From Cyclobacteriaceae bacterium (GTDB lineage Bacteria > Bacteroidota > Bacteroidia > Cytophagales > Cyclobacteriaceae), in contig CANGYY010000021.1 of assembly GCA_947458585.1 (NCBI GenBank), positions 1 to 48,382 on the forward strand: a stretch of 48,382 nucleotides of DNA, in the 5' to 3' direction. Position numbers and translations under genes: made by a program. This document shows, in pieces, positions 1 to 9,212 of this stretch (position 1 is its first letter; each line of letters begins with the position of its first letter). The notes beneath the pieces were generated by a model that made no database searches, was not told where the DNA came from, and saw nothing but the letters and a program-made list of their open reading frames with translations.

Positions 1-70
1 GCTCATAGATTTCAAAGGCCATTCGGGTGATCTTCTGCCCTACTTGCTTATGGTTCAGTACTTCGCTCAT
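1..70 (-). CDS. pyrR: N-terminal fragment of PyrR-like uracil phosphoribosyltransferase/regulator
   Basis: Only the first 23 codons lie in the window; the gene continues beyond base 1. The ATG is at 68-70 on the minus strand. The visible peptide contains QKITRMAFEIYE, which resembles the N-terminal helix of the PyrR family (pyrimidine operon attenuator with uracil phosphoribosyltransferase activity). It lies 55 bases downstream of rsgA on the same strand, so it could be the distal gene of the waaA-rsgA transcript. With so few residues this is a family-resemblance call; the PRPP-binding motif would lie outside the window. Confidence 0.55.
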   Translation of the reverse strand, partial: MSEVLNHKQVGQKITRMAFEIYE

Positions 71-125
71 GGAATGAATTTTAGAAAAGGAAAATTAGGC
101 CAATTTGCCCTAGATTCAAAACACT

Positions 126-1049
126 TTATCGATGACTATCCTCCTCACTCAGGATATTCAGGTAACTCTGGTACCGGTAAGGATGGATATAGCCTTCGTT
201 TAACTTTTCCAGCACTACACAACCTGGCTCATTGACATGGGTGCAATTGTTGTATTTGCACTGACCCAGGTACTGCCGCATCTCTGGGAAAAAGTGGGAG
301 AGCTCTTCGTCAGCCACATCCAAAATGCCAAACTCTTTGATGCCTGGCGTATCTATGAGATCTCCTGACCCTGGCAAGAAAAATAGTTCCGCAAAGGTGG
401 TCGTGTGCACCCCTTTGGCACTGTAATCAGATACCTCCTTGGTTTCCTGCTTTGCGTGCGGAAGGAGCGCATTGAGCAAGGTGCTCTTCCCTACGCCCGA
501 ATGCCCTGAAATTAAATTGGATTTGTCTTGAATATAAGGAAGCAGCTTGGAGTCAAGATCCTGGTCCTCCAAGGCGGAAACTTCTACTACCGGATAGCCG
601 AGGGGCACATAGATTTCATGAATGTCCTGGAGCCAATCGGTTTCATCTTCCCCTTCCAACTGATCCATCTTGTTGACGACAAGCAAGGTTGGGATGCCAT
701 AACTCTCCGTGGCCACCAAAAACCGATCAATAAAGCCTAGCGAGGTTCTTGGCTTCTTCATCGTAATCACCAAAATCGCCTGATCGATGTTGCTGGCAAT
801 GATGTGTGAAAAATGCTGCTTTCGCGTAGATTTCCGAATGACATAGTTGTCCCGAGGCAAAATTTCGTGAATCACCGCCGACTCCTGCCCCTCTTCCTTT
901 TCCAATTCCACCCAATCACCAACGGCAATCGGGTTGGTCAGTTTGAGTTCATCCTGCTTAAACTTCCCTTTCAAGCGCGCAGAAAGGATCCCCTGATCCG
1001 TATGGACCTGGTACCAACTCCCTGTAGATTTGATAACTCTTCCTTTCAT
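126..1049 (-). CDS. rsgA: Ribosome small subunit-dependent GTPase RsgA
   Basis: RsgA (YjeQ) is a circularly permuted GTPase that checks late 30S ribosome assembly. The 307-residue protein shows the permuted motif order: an N-terminal OB-fold region, G4 (NKMD, about 126-129), then G1 (GHSGVGKST, 182-190), G3 (DTPG, 233-236), and a C-terminal zinc site made of C264, C269, H271 and C277. The open frame extends upstream to 1217, but that part lies inside waaA and looks unlike any RsgA N-terminus. The ATG at 1047-1049 gives the family start (MKGRVIKSTGS) and overlaps the waaA stop as ATGA, which points to translational coupling. Confidence 0.95.
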   Translation of the reverse strand: MKGRVIKSTGSWYQVHTDQGILSARLKGKFKQDELKLTNPIAVGDWVELEKEEGQESAVIHEILPRDNYVIRKSTRKQHFSHIIASNIDQAILVITMKKPRTSLGFIDRFLVATESYGIPTLLVVNKMDQLEGEDETDWLQDIHEIYVPLGYPVVEVSALEDQDLDSKLLPYIQDKSNLISGHSGVGKSTLLNALLPHAKQETKEVSDYSAKGVHTTTFAELFFLPGSGDLIDTPGIKEFGILDVADEELSHFFPEMRQYLGQCKYNNCTHVNEPGCVVLEKLNEGYIHPYRYQSYLNILSEEDSHR

Positions 1050-2293
1050 TTGGTGCTTGTTGAGGTAATTAGGTGTTCGGTAATTCGGGTAGCGGCGCCA
1101 AGATTTGCCTTTACCCAGCGTTGAGCAGCAGCTACGGATTGGGAATAAAATTCTGACTGCTCCAGCTTTTCTACTACTTCTTGAAGTTCTTTGGCAGTAG
1201 TGACTGCAAAGCCACATCCTTCTGCTTCACTTTGAGCGGCCTCTGGAAATTTGGACGCTCGTATCGGTTTTCCAAAAATCACCGGAACCCCAAATCCCAA
1301 AGGTTCTAAGATATTGTGAAGCCCTTTGCCAAAGCCACCGCCCACGTAGGCAATGTGAGCAAATTGGTACAAGGAAGAAAGCATTCCGATATTGTCAATG
1401 AATAAAATTCGATGGGATTGCTCCTCCTTCCACTGGGAATATTTTTGAAAAGGAACCCCAAGAGTAGTTGCCCATCGGTCGATAACTGCTGCGTCTATTG
1501 CATGCGGCGCTATGATCCATAGCCAATCCGGTTTGGATTGGATCAAGGGTATGAGCAGATTCATGTCTTCCTCCCAGGCGGATCCGATCAGTACGGTAGG
1601 GCGACCCTGGATCCAATTTTTAATGGCTGGAAAATCCCTGGGTTGGGCAGCTGTGGCCGCTACCCGATCAAATCGTGTGTCTCCAGTGAGACTGGCTTGG
1701 GAAATACCTAGGCTAGACAGAAGCTGAATACTGGTTTCGTTTTGGGTAAAAATCCAATCCATTTGTGCCAGCATTTTGGAGAAAAAACTTCCATACCAAG
1801 CAAAATAGGATTGATCTGGCCGAAAGGAAGCCGCTATCAGGTAAATGGGAGTGGCACGCTTCTTTAAAGTTTGAAGGTAATGAAACCAGAGGTCGTACTT
1901 CACAAAAATGCTTCGGCTGGGCTGCAGGATCTCCACAAAACGCTCCGCCCAAGACTTGCGATCGAGTGGCAGGTAAGTAATGTAATCCACCCCAGCATGC
2001 GGCCTCCTGCTTGTAGGTTCATATCCAGAGGGGCTAAAAAAACTTACGACCACCCAAGTTTCCGGTTCGCTAGCCTTGAGCGCGGCAATGACCGGTTTTG
2101 CTTGTTCGTATTCTCCTAGGGAGGCAACGTGAAACCAGGTCAAGGGCCCTGTGTGGGCAGCTCGGAAGTCAGCAAGTTTTGAAAACAAATCGCTGCGTTG
2201 CGCCAAAAAATTCCTGATTTTTGGCACAAAAACGCCGAGGATTGGTAAAATCCTGGTGCTTAACTCCATAAACAAGGTATACAGGGCGTTCAT
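1046..2293 (-). CDS. waaA: 3-deoxy-D-manno-octulosonic acid transferase (KDO transferase)
   Basis: WaaA (KdtA) attaches KDO from CMP-KDO to lipid A precursor at the inner membrane, the first core step of lipopolysaccharide. The 415-residue protein opens with a hydrophobic membrane anchor. It shows the GT30 acceptor-side motif ASLGEYEQ, in which E61 matches the family's catalytic glutamate, the segment YDLWFHYL near 133-140, and GDTRFDR near 204-210. A GT-B glycine-rich region (YVGGGFGKGLHNILEP) follows. The ATG is preceded by GAAGG and by a TACTTTTG box four bases upstream, so the transcript may be almost leaderless. The stop overlaps rsgA by four bases. Confidence 0.93.
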   Translation of the reverse strand: MNALYTLFMELSTRILPILGVFVPKIRNFLAQRSDLFSKLADFRAAHTGPLTWFHVASLGEYEQAKPVIAALKASEPETWVVVSFFSPSGYEPTSRRPHAGVDYITYLPLDRKSWAERFVEILQPSRSIFVKYDLWFHYLQTLKKRATPIYLIAASFRPDQSYFAWYGSFFSKMLAQMDWIFTQNETSIQLLSSLGISQASLTGDTRFDRVAATAAQPRDFPAIKNWIQGRPTVLIGSAWEEDMNLLIPLIQSKPDWLWIIAPHAIDAAVIDRWATTLGVPFQKYSQWKEEQSHRILFIDNIGMLSSLYQFAHIAYVGGGFGKGLHNILEPLGFGVPVIFGKPIRASKFPEAAQSEAEGCGFAVTTAKELQEVVEKLEQSEFYSQSVAAAQRWVKANLGAATRITEHLITSTSTK

Positions 2294-2297
2294 CCTT

Positions 2298-2305
2298 CAA
2301 AAGTA
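2298..2305 (-). promoter_or_regulatory. Candidate -7 box of waaA, four bases before the ATG
   Basis: On the minus strand the bases read TACTTTTG, a match to the Bacteroidota -7 consensus TAnnTTTG, followed by AAGG and the waaA ATG. No TTG lies at the expected -33 distance, so this is a half-match. If used, transcription would start at or beside the start codon. Confidence 0.35.
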
Positions 2306-2467
2306 GGCAATCCCTTAGATTTCTATATTTTTTTTAGCTTTTGCTTGGATGAAATAACCGCGGGTCTTTTTTTTACAGTTTGATGCCTTGCAAGAGGCTC
2401 AACACCAACCCTATAGAATTGAAAGTAGGTACAATTTTGTTTGGAATTGCTTTCACTTACCTAAGAA

Positions 2468-2965
2468 ATGATTAAAGTTTTGTTTGTGTGTTTGGGCAAT
2501 ATCTGCCGATCTCCAATGGCTGAAGGAATTTTTAATGCCAAGGTGAAATCCTTGGGATTGGACAAACACCTGCAATCAGATAGCGCAGGCACTTCGGACT
2601 ACCATATCGGGGAACTCCCAGATGAGCGAACCCTTAGTTGCGCCAAGAGGAAAGGCATTGCTATTCTGCATCGCGGAAGACAGGTTCACCACACAGATTT
2701 CAGGGATTTTTCCTACCTCGTAGCGATGGATGAACACAATCTGAAAAATTTAAATCAACTGAAGGAGAAAACAGCCTTTCCAAACAAGGAAGTCTACCTC
2801 ATGCGCAACTTTGTCGCTGGGAGTACTGGCTTACCTGTACCCGACCCCTACTATGGAGGGGAAAAGGAATTTGAGGAAGTATATGCTATTCTGGATGAAG
2901 CTATGGATGGGTTCTTGAACCATCTCAAAGAGGCACACCCCCACCTTGCTGATAAAGGGAAGTAA
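2468..2965 (+). CDS. Low-molecular-weight protein-tyrosine-phosphatase
   Basis: This is a cytosolic LMW-PTP, which removes phosphate from phosphotyrosine through a cysteinyl intermediate. The P-loop CLGNICRS places the nucleophile at C8 and the phosphate-binding arginine at R14. The general acid is in DPYYG (D126). At 165 residues it has the usual family length. It is transcribed away from waaA. In other bacteria such enzymes often pair with tyrosine kinases of capsule or exopolysaccharide export; none is nearby here, so the substrate is unknown. Confidence 0.93.
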   Translation: MIKVLFVCLGNICRSPMAEGIFNAKVKSLGLDKHLQSDSAGTSDYHIGELPDERTLSCAKRKGIAILHRGRQVHHTDFRDFSYLVAMDEHNLKNLNQLKEKTAFPNKEVYLMRNFVAGSTGLPVPDPYYGGEKEFEEVYAILDEAMDGFLNHLKEAHPHLADKGK

Positions 2966-3030
2966 CTTTTGTTGATTCAATTGCCTCCTATTTATCCCTG
3001 CTTTTTGAAACTAGTCTTGCTTGGCATCCC

Positions 3031-4137
3031 TCATTTAGGAATGCTTACTTTTTGGCCTGTTTTCACAGCCTTAAATATGGCGTCCACAATATGCATATCC
3101 TTTAGTCCTTCTTCTCCATCTACTGGGATTAACGGTTGCTTGCCATCCAAGATAATCGCTGCCATTTCGTCCATTTGGGTGGTTTGATGGGTCACATGGG
3201 TATGCTCGAGTGGACCGGAATTAGTCTTGGCCTTGATGGGTCCATATCCCGTTGAAGGTTGCATTTCGGCAAAGCCTTTGGTCCCACTTAGGAAAAATTT
3301 GTCCAAATAGTTAAGAGAATAGGTGGACAAGCAAGAGGCAGTCGCGCCTGAAGGAAAGCCCATCTGAAAGGTGATGGTCTCGTCTATGCCTTCTTTAAAT
3401 TTGATTGGATCAGTTTTCGTTTCCTGCGCAGTCACCCAAATAGGTTCCTCCCCCAGCATGTAGCGAGCTCCATTGATGGAGTAAACTCCAATATCCATCA
3501 TAGCTCCACCTCCAGATAGGGCCCTGTTTAACCTCCACTGGGAAGGGTCTCCAATGATAAAACCACTTAGGCCTTGAAAAAAGAGCGTTTTGCCAAATTC
3601 ACCTGCACGCTGCTTCTTGATAATATCGAGGGTATTGGCCTCAAAGTGCATGCGGTAACCGATCAAGAGCTGCACCCCTGCTGCTTTACATGCTGCGATC
3701 ATCTCCTCCCCTTCTTGGGCGTTGATAGCCATGGGTTTTTCGCAAATCACGTGCTTACCCGCCTTGGCCAATGCAATTGTATGTTCCTTGTGCAAGGCAT
3801 TGGGAGTAATCACGTAGACTGCATCGATGTCTTTGTTGTTTTTGATTTCATCTACGTTGTCGTAGGAGTAGCAATTTTGAGCGGGTAACCCATACTTTTC
3901 TTTCCATGACTCTATTTTGGATGGGGTGCCGCTGATGACACCGACTAACTTGGCTCTTGAGCAATCCTTCATCGCTTCTGCCACCCGGGAGGCATAACTT
4001 CCGAGACCCATGAGGGCTACGCGCAATACCTTTGGCTCTTGTTGACCCAATGCCCGGGCAATGCTGTCAGAAAAAGGAAGACTAAGTGCGAGCGTGGTAA
4101 GGCCTGCTTGGTGGAGAAAGTGTCGGCGTGAAGGCAT
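3031..4137 (-). CDS. Gfo/Idh/MocA-family oxidoreductase with Tat-type signal
   Basis: This is an NAD(P)-dependent sugar-type oxidoreductase of 368 residues. The N-terminus carries a twin-arginine motif (SRRHFL, residues 3-8) followed by a hydrophobic stretch, so it is probably exported folded, as for glucose-fructose oxidoreductase. The Rossmann fold appears as ALMGLGSYA (41-49), and the family motif EKP with the conserved lysine is at 133-135. A GGGAMMDIGVYSING segment matches the family's C-terminal substrate domain. The substrate cannot be named. It is convergent with the phosphatase gene. Confidence 0.88.
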   Translation of the reverse strand: MPSRRHFLHQAGLTTLALSLPFSDSIARALGQQEPKVLRVALMGLGSYASRVAEAMKDCSRAKLVGVISGTPSKIESWKEKYGLPAQNCYSYDNVDEIKNNKDIDAVYVITPNALHKEHTIALAKAGKHVICEKPMAINAQEGEEMIAACKAAGVQLLIGYRMHFEANTLDIIKKQRAGEFGKTLFFQGLSGFIIGDPSQWRLNRALSGGGAMMDIGVYSINGARYMLGEEPIWVTAQETKTDPIKFKEGIDETITFQMGFPSGATASCLSTYSLNYLDKFFLSGTKGFAEMQPSTGYGPIKAKTNSGPLEHTHVTHQTTQMDEMAAIILDGKQPLIPVDGEEGLKDMHIVDAIFKAVKTGQKVSIPK

Positions 4138-4197
4138 GGTTGTCAGGGATTTATTTACTAAAAGTTAGCAAAACCCGCCGGCAAGTGAAGCCAAAAC

Positions 4198-5469
4198 CTA
4201 CTTTTTTCTTCGAACGGCCTGATAGGTGGTTCGGGTGGTCTGTTCCAAAAGCAAGGCATACCCTTCCATCAAGCTTGGGATTTCCTCCACTCGAGGCTTG
4301 AGGATGGTCAGGAGTTCTAGTTCCTCGTTGTATCGGATCTCAAAGGCTGTCTTTAAACTTTCCACCAGCTGCTCCAATTTAAATAGCTGGGTGTCCAACA
4401 CAATAGAAACCGTGATTGCAGATACCTGTAGCATATTCACGCGCAACTTGAGTACCTGAAGTTGTTCGTAAATTTTTTGGATGTGCTTTTCCTCAATGAA
4501 GGTAAAGTCCGTCACCTTGAAGGACACCAACACTTGATTTTTCTTCAGCACCAGGGTAGGCACCTCATGCGAGGCTGCATGCTCGTGGATTTTGGTTCCG
4601 GAAGCATCCGGATTCAAGAAGGACTTGACAAAAAGTGGGATGCCCGCATTGGCGAGCGGCTTGATGGTTTTGGGGTGAATGACCGAAGCGCCGAAATAGG
4701 TCATTTCTGCTGCCTCGCGATACCTGAGTTCATCAAATTTTAGGGTATTTGGAAACAGTTTGGGATCTGCATTGAGCACGCCAGGAACATCTTTCCAAAT
4801 GGTCACCGACTCTGCATCCAAGCTGGTGGCAAGAATCGCCGCTGTAAAATCAGAGCCCTCTCTTCCTAGCGTGGTAGTTCGTCCTAGAGGATCCCTCCCA
4901 ATAAATCCTTGGGTCAAAATCGTTTGGTGTTCCAATAGGCCAGCCCATTGATTCTGGCAAGCGCTACGGGTCTTTTCCCAATCTATTTTTGCAAATCTAA
5001 AGTCCGAGTCCGTATGGACCACGGTTCGTGCATCCTGCCAAGAAAGGGATAATCCTTTAAAACTTAGGTATTCTGATACGACAAGGGAAGAAAGCAATTC
5101 ACCGTAACAAATCAGCTGATCATACACTTCATCGTAATTGGTTTTTGAAATGGGCAAGTCCAAGATGGGTTGGGCGGTATCCAATAGCTGCTCTATTTTA
5201 TCAAATACCGGATGGGAAATAGGGAATAGCTCCTCGCAAACTTCCAAATGGAAATCTTTAATTTGCTTCCACTCCATCGAAAAATTGGCTTGCCCTAACT
5301 TTTTAGACAACACTGCCTCCAGCGCATTGGTTGTTTTTCCCATGGCAGAAACTACGATGAGCTTGTTGGTCTGAAGCCGGGACTGGAGTAGGGTATGGAG
5401 ATTAAGGAGTGCTGCGGCATCTTTTACCGAAGCCCCACCAAATTTGTACACTTGCAAAGTCCTGTTCAT
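4198..5469 (-). CDS. lysC: Aspartate kinase (monofunctional)
   Basis: Aspartokinase phosphorylates aspartate as the first step towards lysine, threonine, methionine and diaminopimelate. The 423-residue protein has the family start motif VYKFGGASV (about 7-15), the ATP/aspartate region TTLGREGSDFTAA, and ACT-like regulatory domains in its last 150 residues. A TTG two codons upstream leaves the frame open, but the ATG at 5467-5469 gives the normal family start. A second, bifunctional aspartokinase is encoded at 12724-15174, so this copy probably serves the lysine/diaminopimelate branch. The role division is inferred. It is divergent from the dehydrogenase pair. Confidence 0.92.
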   Translation of the reverse strand: MNRTLQVYKFGGASVKDAAALLNLHTLLQSRLQTNKLIVVSAMGKTTNALEAVLSKKLGQANFSMEWKQIKDFHLEVCEELFPISHPVFDKIEQLLDTAQPILDLPISKTNYDEVYDQLICYGELLSSLVVSEYLSFKGLSLSWQDARTVVHTDSDFRFAKIDWEKTRSACQNQWAGLLEHQTILTQGFIGRDPLGRTTTLGREGSDFTAAILATSLDAESVTIWKDVPGVLNADPKLFPNTLKFDELRYREAAEMTYFGASVIHPKTIKPLANAGIPLFVKSFLNPDASGTKIHEHAASHEVPTLVLKKNQVLVSFKVTDFTFIEEKHIQKIYEQLQVLKLRVNMLQVSAITVSIVLDTQLFKLEQLVESLKTAFEIRYNEELELLTILKPRVEEIPSLMEGYALLLEQTTRTTYQAVRRKK

Positions 5470-5648
5470 AGGCAAAAAGGAGCACCAAAATTCCTTGCTG
5501 CGAAGTTACGCAAAGATGAATGATCCACCTAAAAATCAGAACCCAAGGAGAAATGCCTACACGCTAATCCTCTGGAATCACCACTATTCAAAAATTGACT
5601 AAGTTTTGGTAGGAGATGTTTACATTTGTTTCTCTAACTGTAACAACC

Positions 5649-6800
5649 ATGGCATTACGCTCCCTGTACCTCTCGCTTGCTATTTTGGCAATGGCAGTCA
5701 CCACTTGGACCTCTTGTGGACCTAAGGCACCCGTCATCGACGAAACCTTCGCAACCCAAACCGAAAAACTGCTCATCAAGGTGGATACGCTACACAGCGG
5801 ATTTGAGAATCCTTGGGGCATGACCTGGCTCCCTGACGGAACCCTACTAGTCACTGAAAGAAAAGGAGAAGTCTTGGTGTTCAAGGAAGATAAATTTACA
5901 GGCGAAAAAATTCAGGGCCTTCCACCTGTTCACAACGTGAACCAAGCCGGGCTTTTGGATATCGCGGTGCATCCTAACTATGCGGAAAATGGCTGGATCT
6001 ACATCTCCTATGCCAAGCATTTTGAAGACAGTACAGCTGCCACCACCATCCTCCGATTCAAATTGGATGGCACGACTGCAGTCAATCAAGAAGAATTGAT
6101 CGTGGCAGGACCTTCCTGGAAGGGTGGCCGCCACTTTGGTAGCCGCATCGTTTTTGACAAGGCTGGCTTCCTTTATTTCTCCAATGGAGACAAGGGGAAT
6201 ATCCCGATGAATGCACAAAACTTGAACAATGCGCACGGAAAAATCCACCGTATCAAAGACGACGGCGGAATCCCTGCAGACAACCCCTTCAAGGATTCCT
6301 TGGGCAATACCAGTTCGATTTGGACCTATGGCAACAGAAACCCACAAGGGCTATTTTATGACAAGGAAGCAGATCGAATCTGGGAAGTGGAACACGGCCC
6401 AATGGGTGGTGACGAACTCAACCTGATTGAAAAAGGAAAGAATTACGGCTGGCCTGTAATTACCTACGGCATCAACTACGATGGAACGCCAATCACGGAT
6501 ATTCAGGAAAAAGAAGGCATGGAACAACCCAAGCATTATTGGGTACCTTCCATCGCTACTTGTGGTGTGGCCGTGGTGACGGGTGACAAATACCCAGCCT
6601 GGAAAGGAAACATCCTAGTAGCCGCTTTGGCGAAGCAGCACATCGCTCGCGTGGAGATGAATGGAACTGCGTATGTGAAGGAAGAAAAATTACTTCAAGA
6701 CATCGGACGCGTTCGCCAAGTAGCCCAAAGCCCAGATGGCTATATCTATGCCATCACCGAAGCAACTGGCTTGTTGGTCAAATTGCTTCCAATCCGATAA
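5649..6800 (+). CDS. PQQ-dependent aldose/sorbosone-type dehydrogenase lipoprotein, copy 1
   Basis: This six-bladed beta-propeller protein belongs to the glucose/sorbosone dehydrogenase family (YliI/Asd type), which oxidises sugars in the periplasm with PQQ. From the ATG at 5649 (383 residues) the N-terminus is a lipoprotein signal ending at TSC. An in-frame ATG at 5616 would add 11 residues before the hydrophobic core and is less likely. Motifs shared with the family are NPWGMTW, GLLDIAVHPNY, a conserved histidine in RHFGSRI, YGNRNPQGL and EHGPMGGDELN. It is followed by a strong terminator and a close paralogue, so the two are separate transcription units. Confidence 0.9.
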   Translation: MALRSLYLSLAILAMAVTTWTSCGPKAPVIDETFATQTEKLLIKVDTLHSGFENPWGMTWLPDGTLLVTERKGEVLVFKEDKFTGEKIQGLPPVHNVNQAGLLDIAVHPNYAENGWIYISYAKHFEDSTAATTILRFKLDGTTAVNQEELIVAGPSWKGGRHFGSRIVFDKAGFLYFSNGDKGNIPMNAQNLNNAHGKIHRIKDDGGIPADNPFKDSLGNTSSIWTYGNRNPQGLFYDKEADRIWEVEHGPMGGDELNLIEKGKNYGWPVITYGINYDGTPITDIQEKEGMEQPKHYWVPSIATCGVAVVTGDKYPAWKGNILVAALAKQHIARVEMNGTAYVKEEKLLQDIGRVRQVAQSPDGYIYAITEATGLLVKLLPIR

Positions 6801-6821
6801 AAATTTAGATCATAATCACTC

Positions 6822-6854
6822 AAAAGACCTTTCGTTTGAAAGGTCTTTTTTTTT
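6822..6854 (+). terminator. Rho-independent terminator after dehydrogenase copy 1
   Basis: A 12-base-pair stem pairs 6822-6833 (AAAAGACCTTTC) with 6838-6849 around the loop GTTT. A run of T to 6854 follows. It separates the two paralogous dehydrogenase genes. Confidence 0.9.
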
Positions 6855-6968
6855 GAAAAGGCTTATTCCTAAATTACTTCTCAAAATCAAAACGGAAATT
6901 TGACCTTACCTTCCAAACTCTTTCTGTCAATCAGGCGTTAGGGTGGTATATCCTTGATCACGAACTAC

Positions 6969-8126
6969 ATGAAAACCTTTCCTCTCTTTCTCCTCGCAGC
7001 TTTGGCTTTGCTTTCGCCTCTTTTTTCTTGTCAAGCCAAGGAGGGCGACTCCCTTCCAGATAGCCTGCCCAACTTGAAGTTCACTACCCAAACAGAGAAG
7101 ATGATCATCAAGGTGGACACCCTGCACCGTGGATTTCAAAACCCTTGGGGGATGACTTGGATCAATGCGGAAACCTTGTTGGTGACCGAAAAGAAAGGGG
7201 AACTCCTTATTTTCAAAAAAGACAGTTTCACAGGCCAAAAAGTGACCGGACTACCTGCATTTTATACCTCAGGACAATCCGGATTGTTAGACATTGCTAT
7301 CCATCCCAATTATGCCCAGAATGGGTGGATTTACATTGCTTATGGCAAGCCTGTAGGCGATGGAGGAGCGACGACTATTGCTCGATTTAAATTATCAGGA
7401 ACTGCTGTTGCTTCATTTGAAGAACTGATCGTCACTACCCCCGAATGGAAGGGAGGAACGCATTACGGCAGCAGAATCGTCTTTGACAACCAAAATTACC
7501 TCTACTTCAGCAATGGGGAGCGAGGCAGTCAGGACAATGCGCAAAATCTGAAAAATTCACATGGAAAGATTCACCGCATCCATGACGATGGACGAATTCC
7601 TGCCGACAATCCTTTTGTTGGTACTTCCGGAGCAATAGGTTCGATTTGGACTTATGGCAATCGAAACCCACAGGGGCTATTTTTCGACAAAGCCTCCAAC
7701 CGTCTTTGGGAAGTAGAACATGGTCCTCGAGGTGGGGATGAATTGAATCTACTCGAAAAAGGTAAAAATTACGGTTGGCCGGTCATCACCTACGGCATCA
7801 ACTACAACGGCACTCCGATTACTGACATCACCGAAAAAGAAGGGATGGAACAACCGGTAAAGTATTGGACACCTTCGATTGCTACCTGTGGGATGACCCT
7901 TGTGACATCAGATCGCTACCCCGCTTGGAAAGGTAATTTCCTGGTTGCCGCTTTGGCTGGAACGCATATCGCACGCGTGGAGATGAATGGAACAAAACCT
8001 GTGGGAGAGGAAAAATTACTTCCAGGAATCGGTCGGGTACGGCAAGTGGCTCAGAGCCCGGATGGGTATTTGTATGCCATCACCGAAGGAACAGGGCTGT
8101 TGATCAAACTAGTTCCTTCCAACTAG
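6969..8126 (+). CDS. PQQ-dependent aldose/sorbosone-type dehydrogenase lipoprotein, copy 2
   Basis: This is a 385-residue paralogue of the gene at 5649-6800. Identity by eye is high along the whole length (for example TQTEK, NPWGMTW, YGNRNPQGLF, EHGP-GGDELNL, NYGWPVITYGINY and RVRQVAQSPDGY). The frame opens with a TTG at 6954, but the ATG at 6969 begins a clean lipoprotein signal ending in LFSC. The conserved histidine is kept in THYGSRI. The signal peptides differ, while the propellers are nearly collinear, which indicates an old tandem duplication. The electron acceptor and sugar cannot be deduced. It is convergent with gpsA. Confidence 0.9.
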   Translation: MKTFPLFLLAALALLSPLFSCQAKEGDSLPDSLPNLKFTTQTEKMIIKVDTLHRGFQNPWGMTWINAETLLVTEKKGELLIFKKDSFTGQKVTGLPAFYTSGQSGLLDIAIHPNYAQNGWIYIAYGKPVGDGGATTIARFKLSGTAVASFEELIVTTPEWKGGTHYGSRIVFDNQNYLYFSNGERGSQDNAQNLKNSHGKIHRIHDDGRIPADNPFVGTSGAIGSIWTYGNRNPQGLFFDKASNRLWEVEHGPRGGDELNLLEKGKNYGWPVITYGINYNGTPITDITEKEGMEQPVKYWTPSIATCGMTLVTSDRYPAWKGNFLVAALAGTHIARVEMNGTKPVGEEKLLPGIGRVRQVAQSPDGYLYAITEGTGLLIKLVPSN

Positions 8127-8153
8127 GATTCAAAAAACTGAATCTAATCCTCT

Positions 8154-9212
8154 CTAAACAAAATCCACATCCACACTGAAGGGGTACTTCATCAAGAACT
8201 GAAGGGCCTCTTCGATGGATAGGTCTTCAAAAAGTACGCGGTGTAGATTTTCGGTAATTGGAGCACGGATGCCAGCAGTTTTCAAAAAGGCATCTACAAT
8301 TCGGATCGTGTTGACCCCTTCGGCCACCTCTTCCATGGAGGCCATTATTTGGCTGAGGCTCTCCCCTTTTGCAAGTCGGAATCCTACGGTAAAGTTTCTG
8401 GAATCTGGGGAGTTGCAGGTGGTCACTAGATCACCGATGCCAGCGAGCCCCATGACCGAACTGGCAGTGCCTCCGAGTGCTTTACTCAAATGCGCCATCT
8501 CTACAATTCCTCGAGAGATCAAGAGCCCTTTTGCATTTTCTCCTAGTCCTAATCCCGCCAAGGCTCCTGCAGCAATGGCAATGATATTTTTGAGCACTCC
8601 ACTGAGCTCCACACCAATGATGTCGGAGTTGCCATACACTTGGAATTTCTCGGAGCGAAGGAGGCGCTGTCCCTCCTGAATGACCTCGTTGTATTTGCTG
8701 GCGATCACGGTCGCTGCAGGCTGTCCATCACTGAGTTCGGTAGAAATATTCGGCCCTGCCAAGCAGCCTACTCGAACAGCAAGTGTCTCTTTTACAATCA
8801 CCTCGCTCATGGTTAGGATTTGATTGCGGCGAAGTTTTTTTAGGGTGTCCCATTGCTCTCCCTCACCCAGTTGTACCGCCAATCCTTTGGTCCCATGAAT
8901 GACTAAGTGATAGGGGTGTAAAAAGGGGGCAAAAGTGCGCGTCACTTCCAAGAATGCCGCCGATGGAATCATGAAAAACAGGACTCCACAGGAGTTGCAA
9001 AGCTCCTCCGGAGAAAAGGTAGCACGAATCTTCGAATTCAATATTTTTCCAGAAGCGCTATGCTGGGTGTTGATTTCCTCCACCACTTCTTGCTTGCGGG
9101 CATATACCATCACCTCATTCTTTTCAGCCAACATATTAGCAATGGCCGTCCCGAAGCTTCCTACCCCGATTACGCCAATGGGCTGTGATTTAGAAGAGTT
9201 TTTCAAGGCCAT
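8154..9212 (-). CDS. gpsA: NAD(P)-dependent glycerol-3-phosphate dehydrogenase
   Basis: GpsA reduces dihydroxyacetone phosphate to sn-glycerol-3-phosphate, the backbone of phospholipids. The 352-residue protein has the dinucleotide motif G16-x-G18-x-x-G21, HGTKGL, AGPNISTEL and the catalytic lysine segment LSGVLKNIIAIAAG. Its ATG lies 23 bases inside the end of the upstream acyltransferase gene, so the two are co-transcribed and probably translationally coupled. This places production and first acylation of glycerol-3-phosphate in one operon. Confidence 0.95.
   Translation of the reverse strand: MALKNSSKSQPIGVIGVGSFGTAIANMLAEKNEVMVYARKQEVVEEINTQHSASGKILNSKIRATFSPEELCNSCGVLFFMIPSAAFLEVTRTFAPFLHPYHLVIHGTKGLAVQLGEGEQWDTLKKLRRNQILTMSEVIVKETLAVRVGCLAGPNISTELSDGQPAATVIASKYNEVIQEGQRLLRSEKFQVYGNSDIIGVELSGVLKNIIAIAAGALAGLGLGENAKGLLISRGIVEMAHLSKALGGTASSVMGLAGIGDLVTTCNSPDSRNFTVGFRLAKGESLSQIMASMEEVAEGVNTIRIVDAFLKTAGIRAPITENLHRVLFEDLSIEEALQFLMKYPFSVDVDFV

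Noticed and set aside
1050-1217. Upstream extension of rsgA
   Set aside because: The 56 extra codons lie within the end of waaA in another frame and do not resemble an RsgA N-terminus; the ATG at 1049 is preferred.
2966-3030. Gap between the phosphatase and the Gfo/Idh gene, searched for a terminator or heptamer array
   Set aside because: No hairpin with T-tract and no 7-base register are seen.
8127-8144. GATTCA/TGAATC hairpin between dehydrogenase copy 2 and gpsA, considered as terminator
   Set aside because: The stem has only 6 base pairs and no T-tract on either strand.
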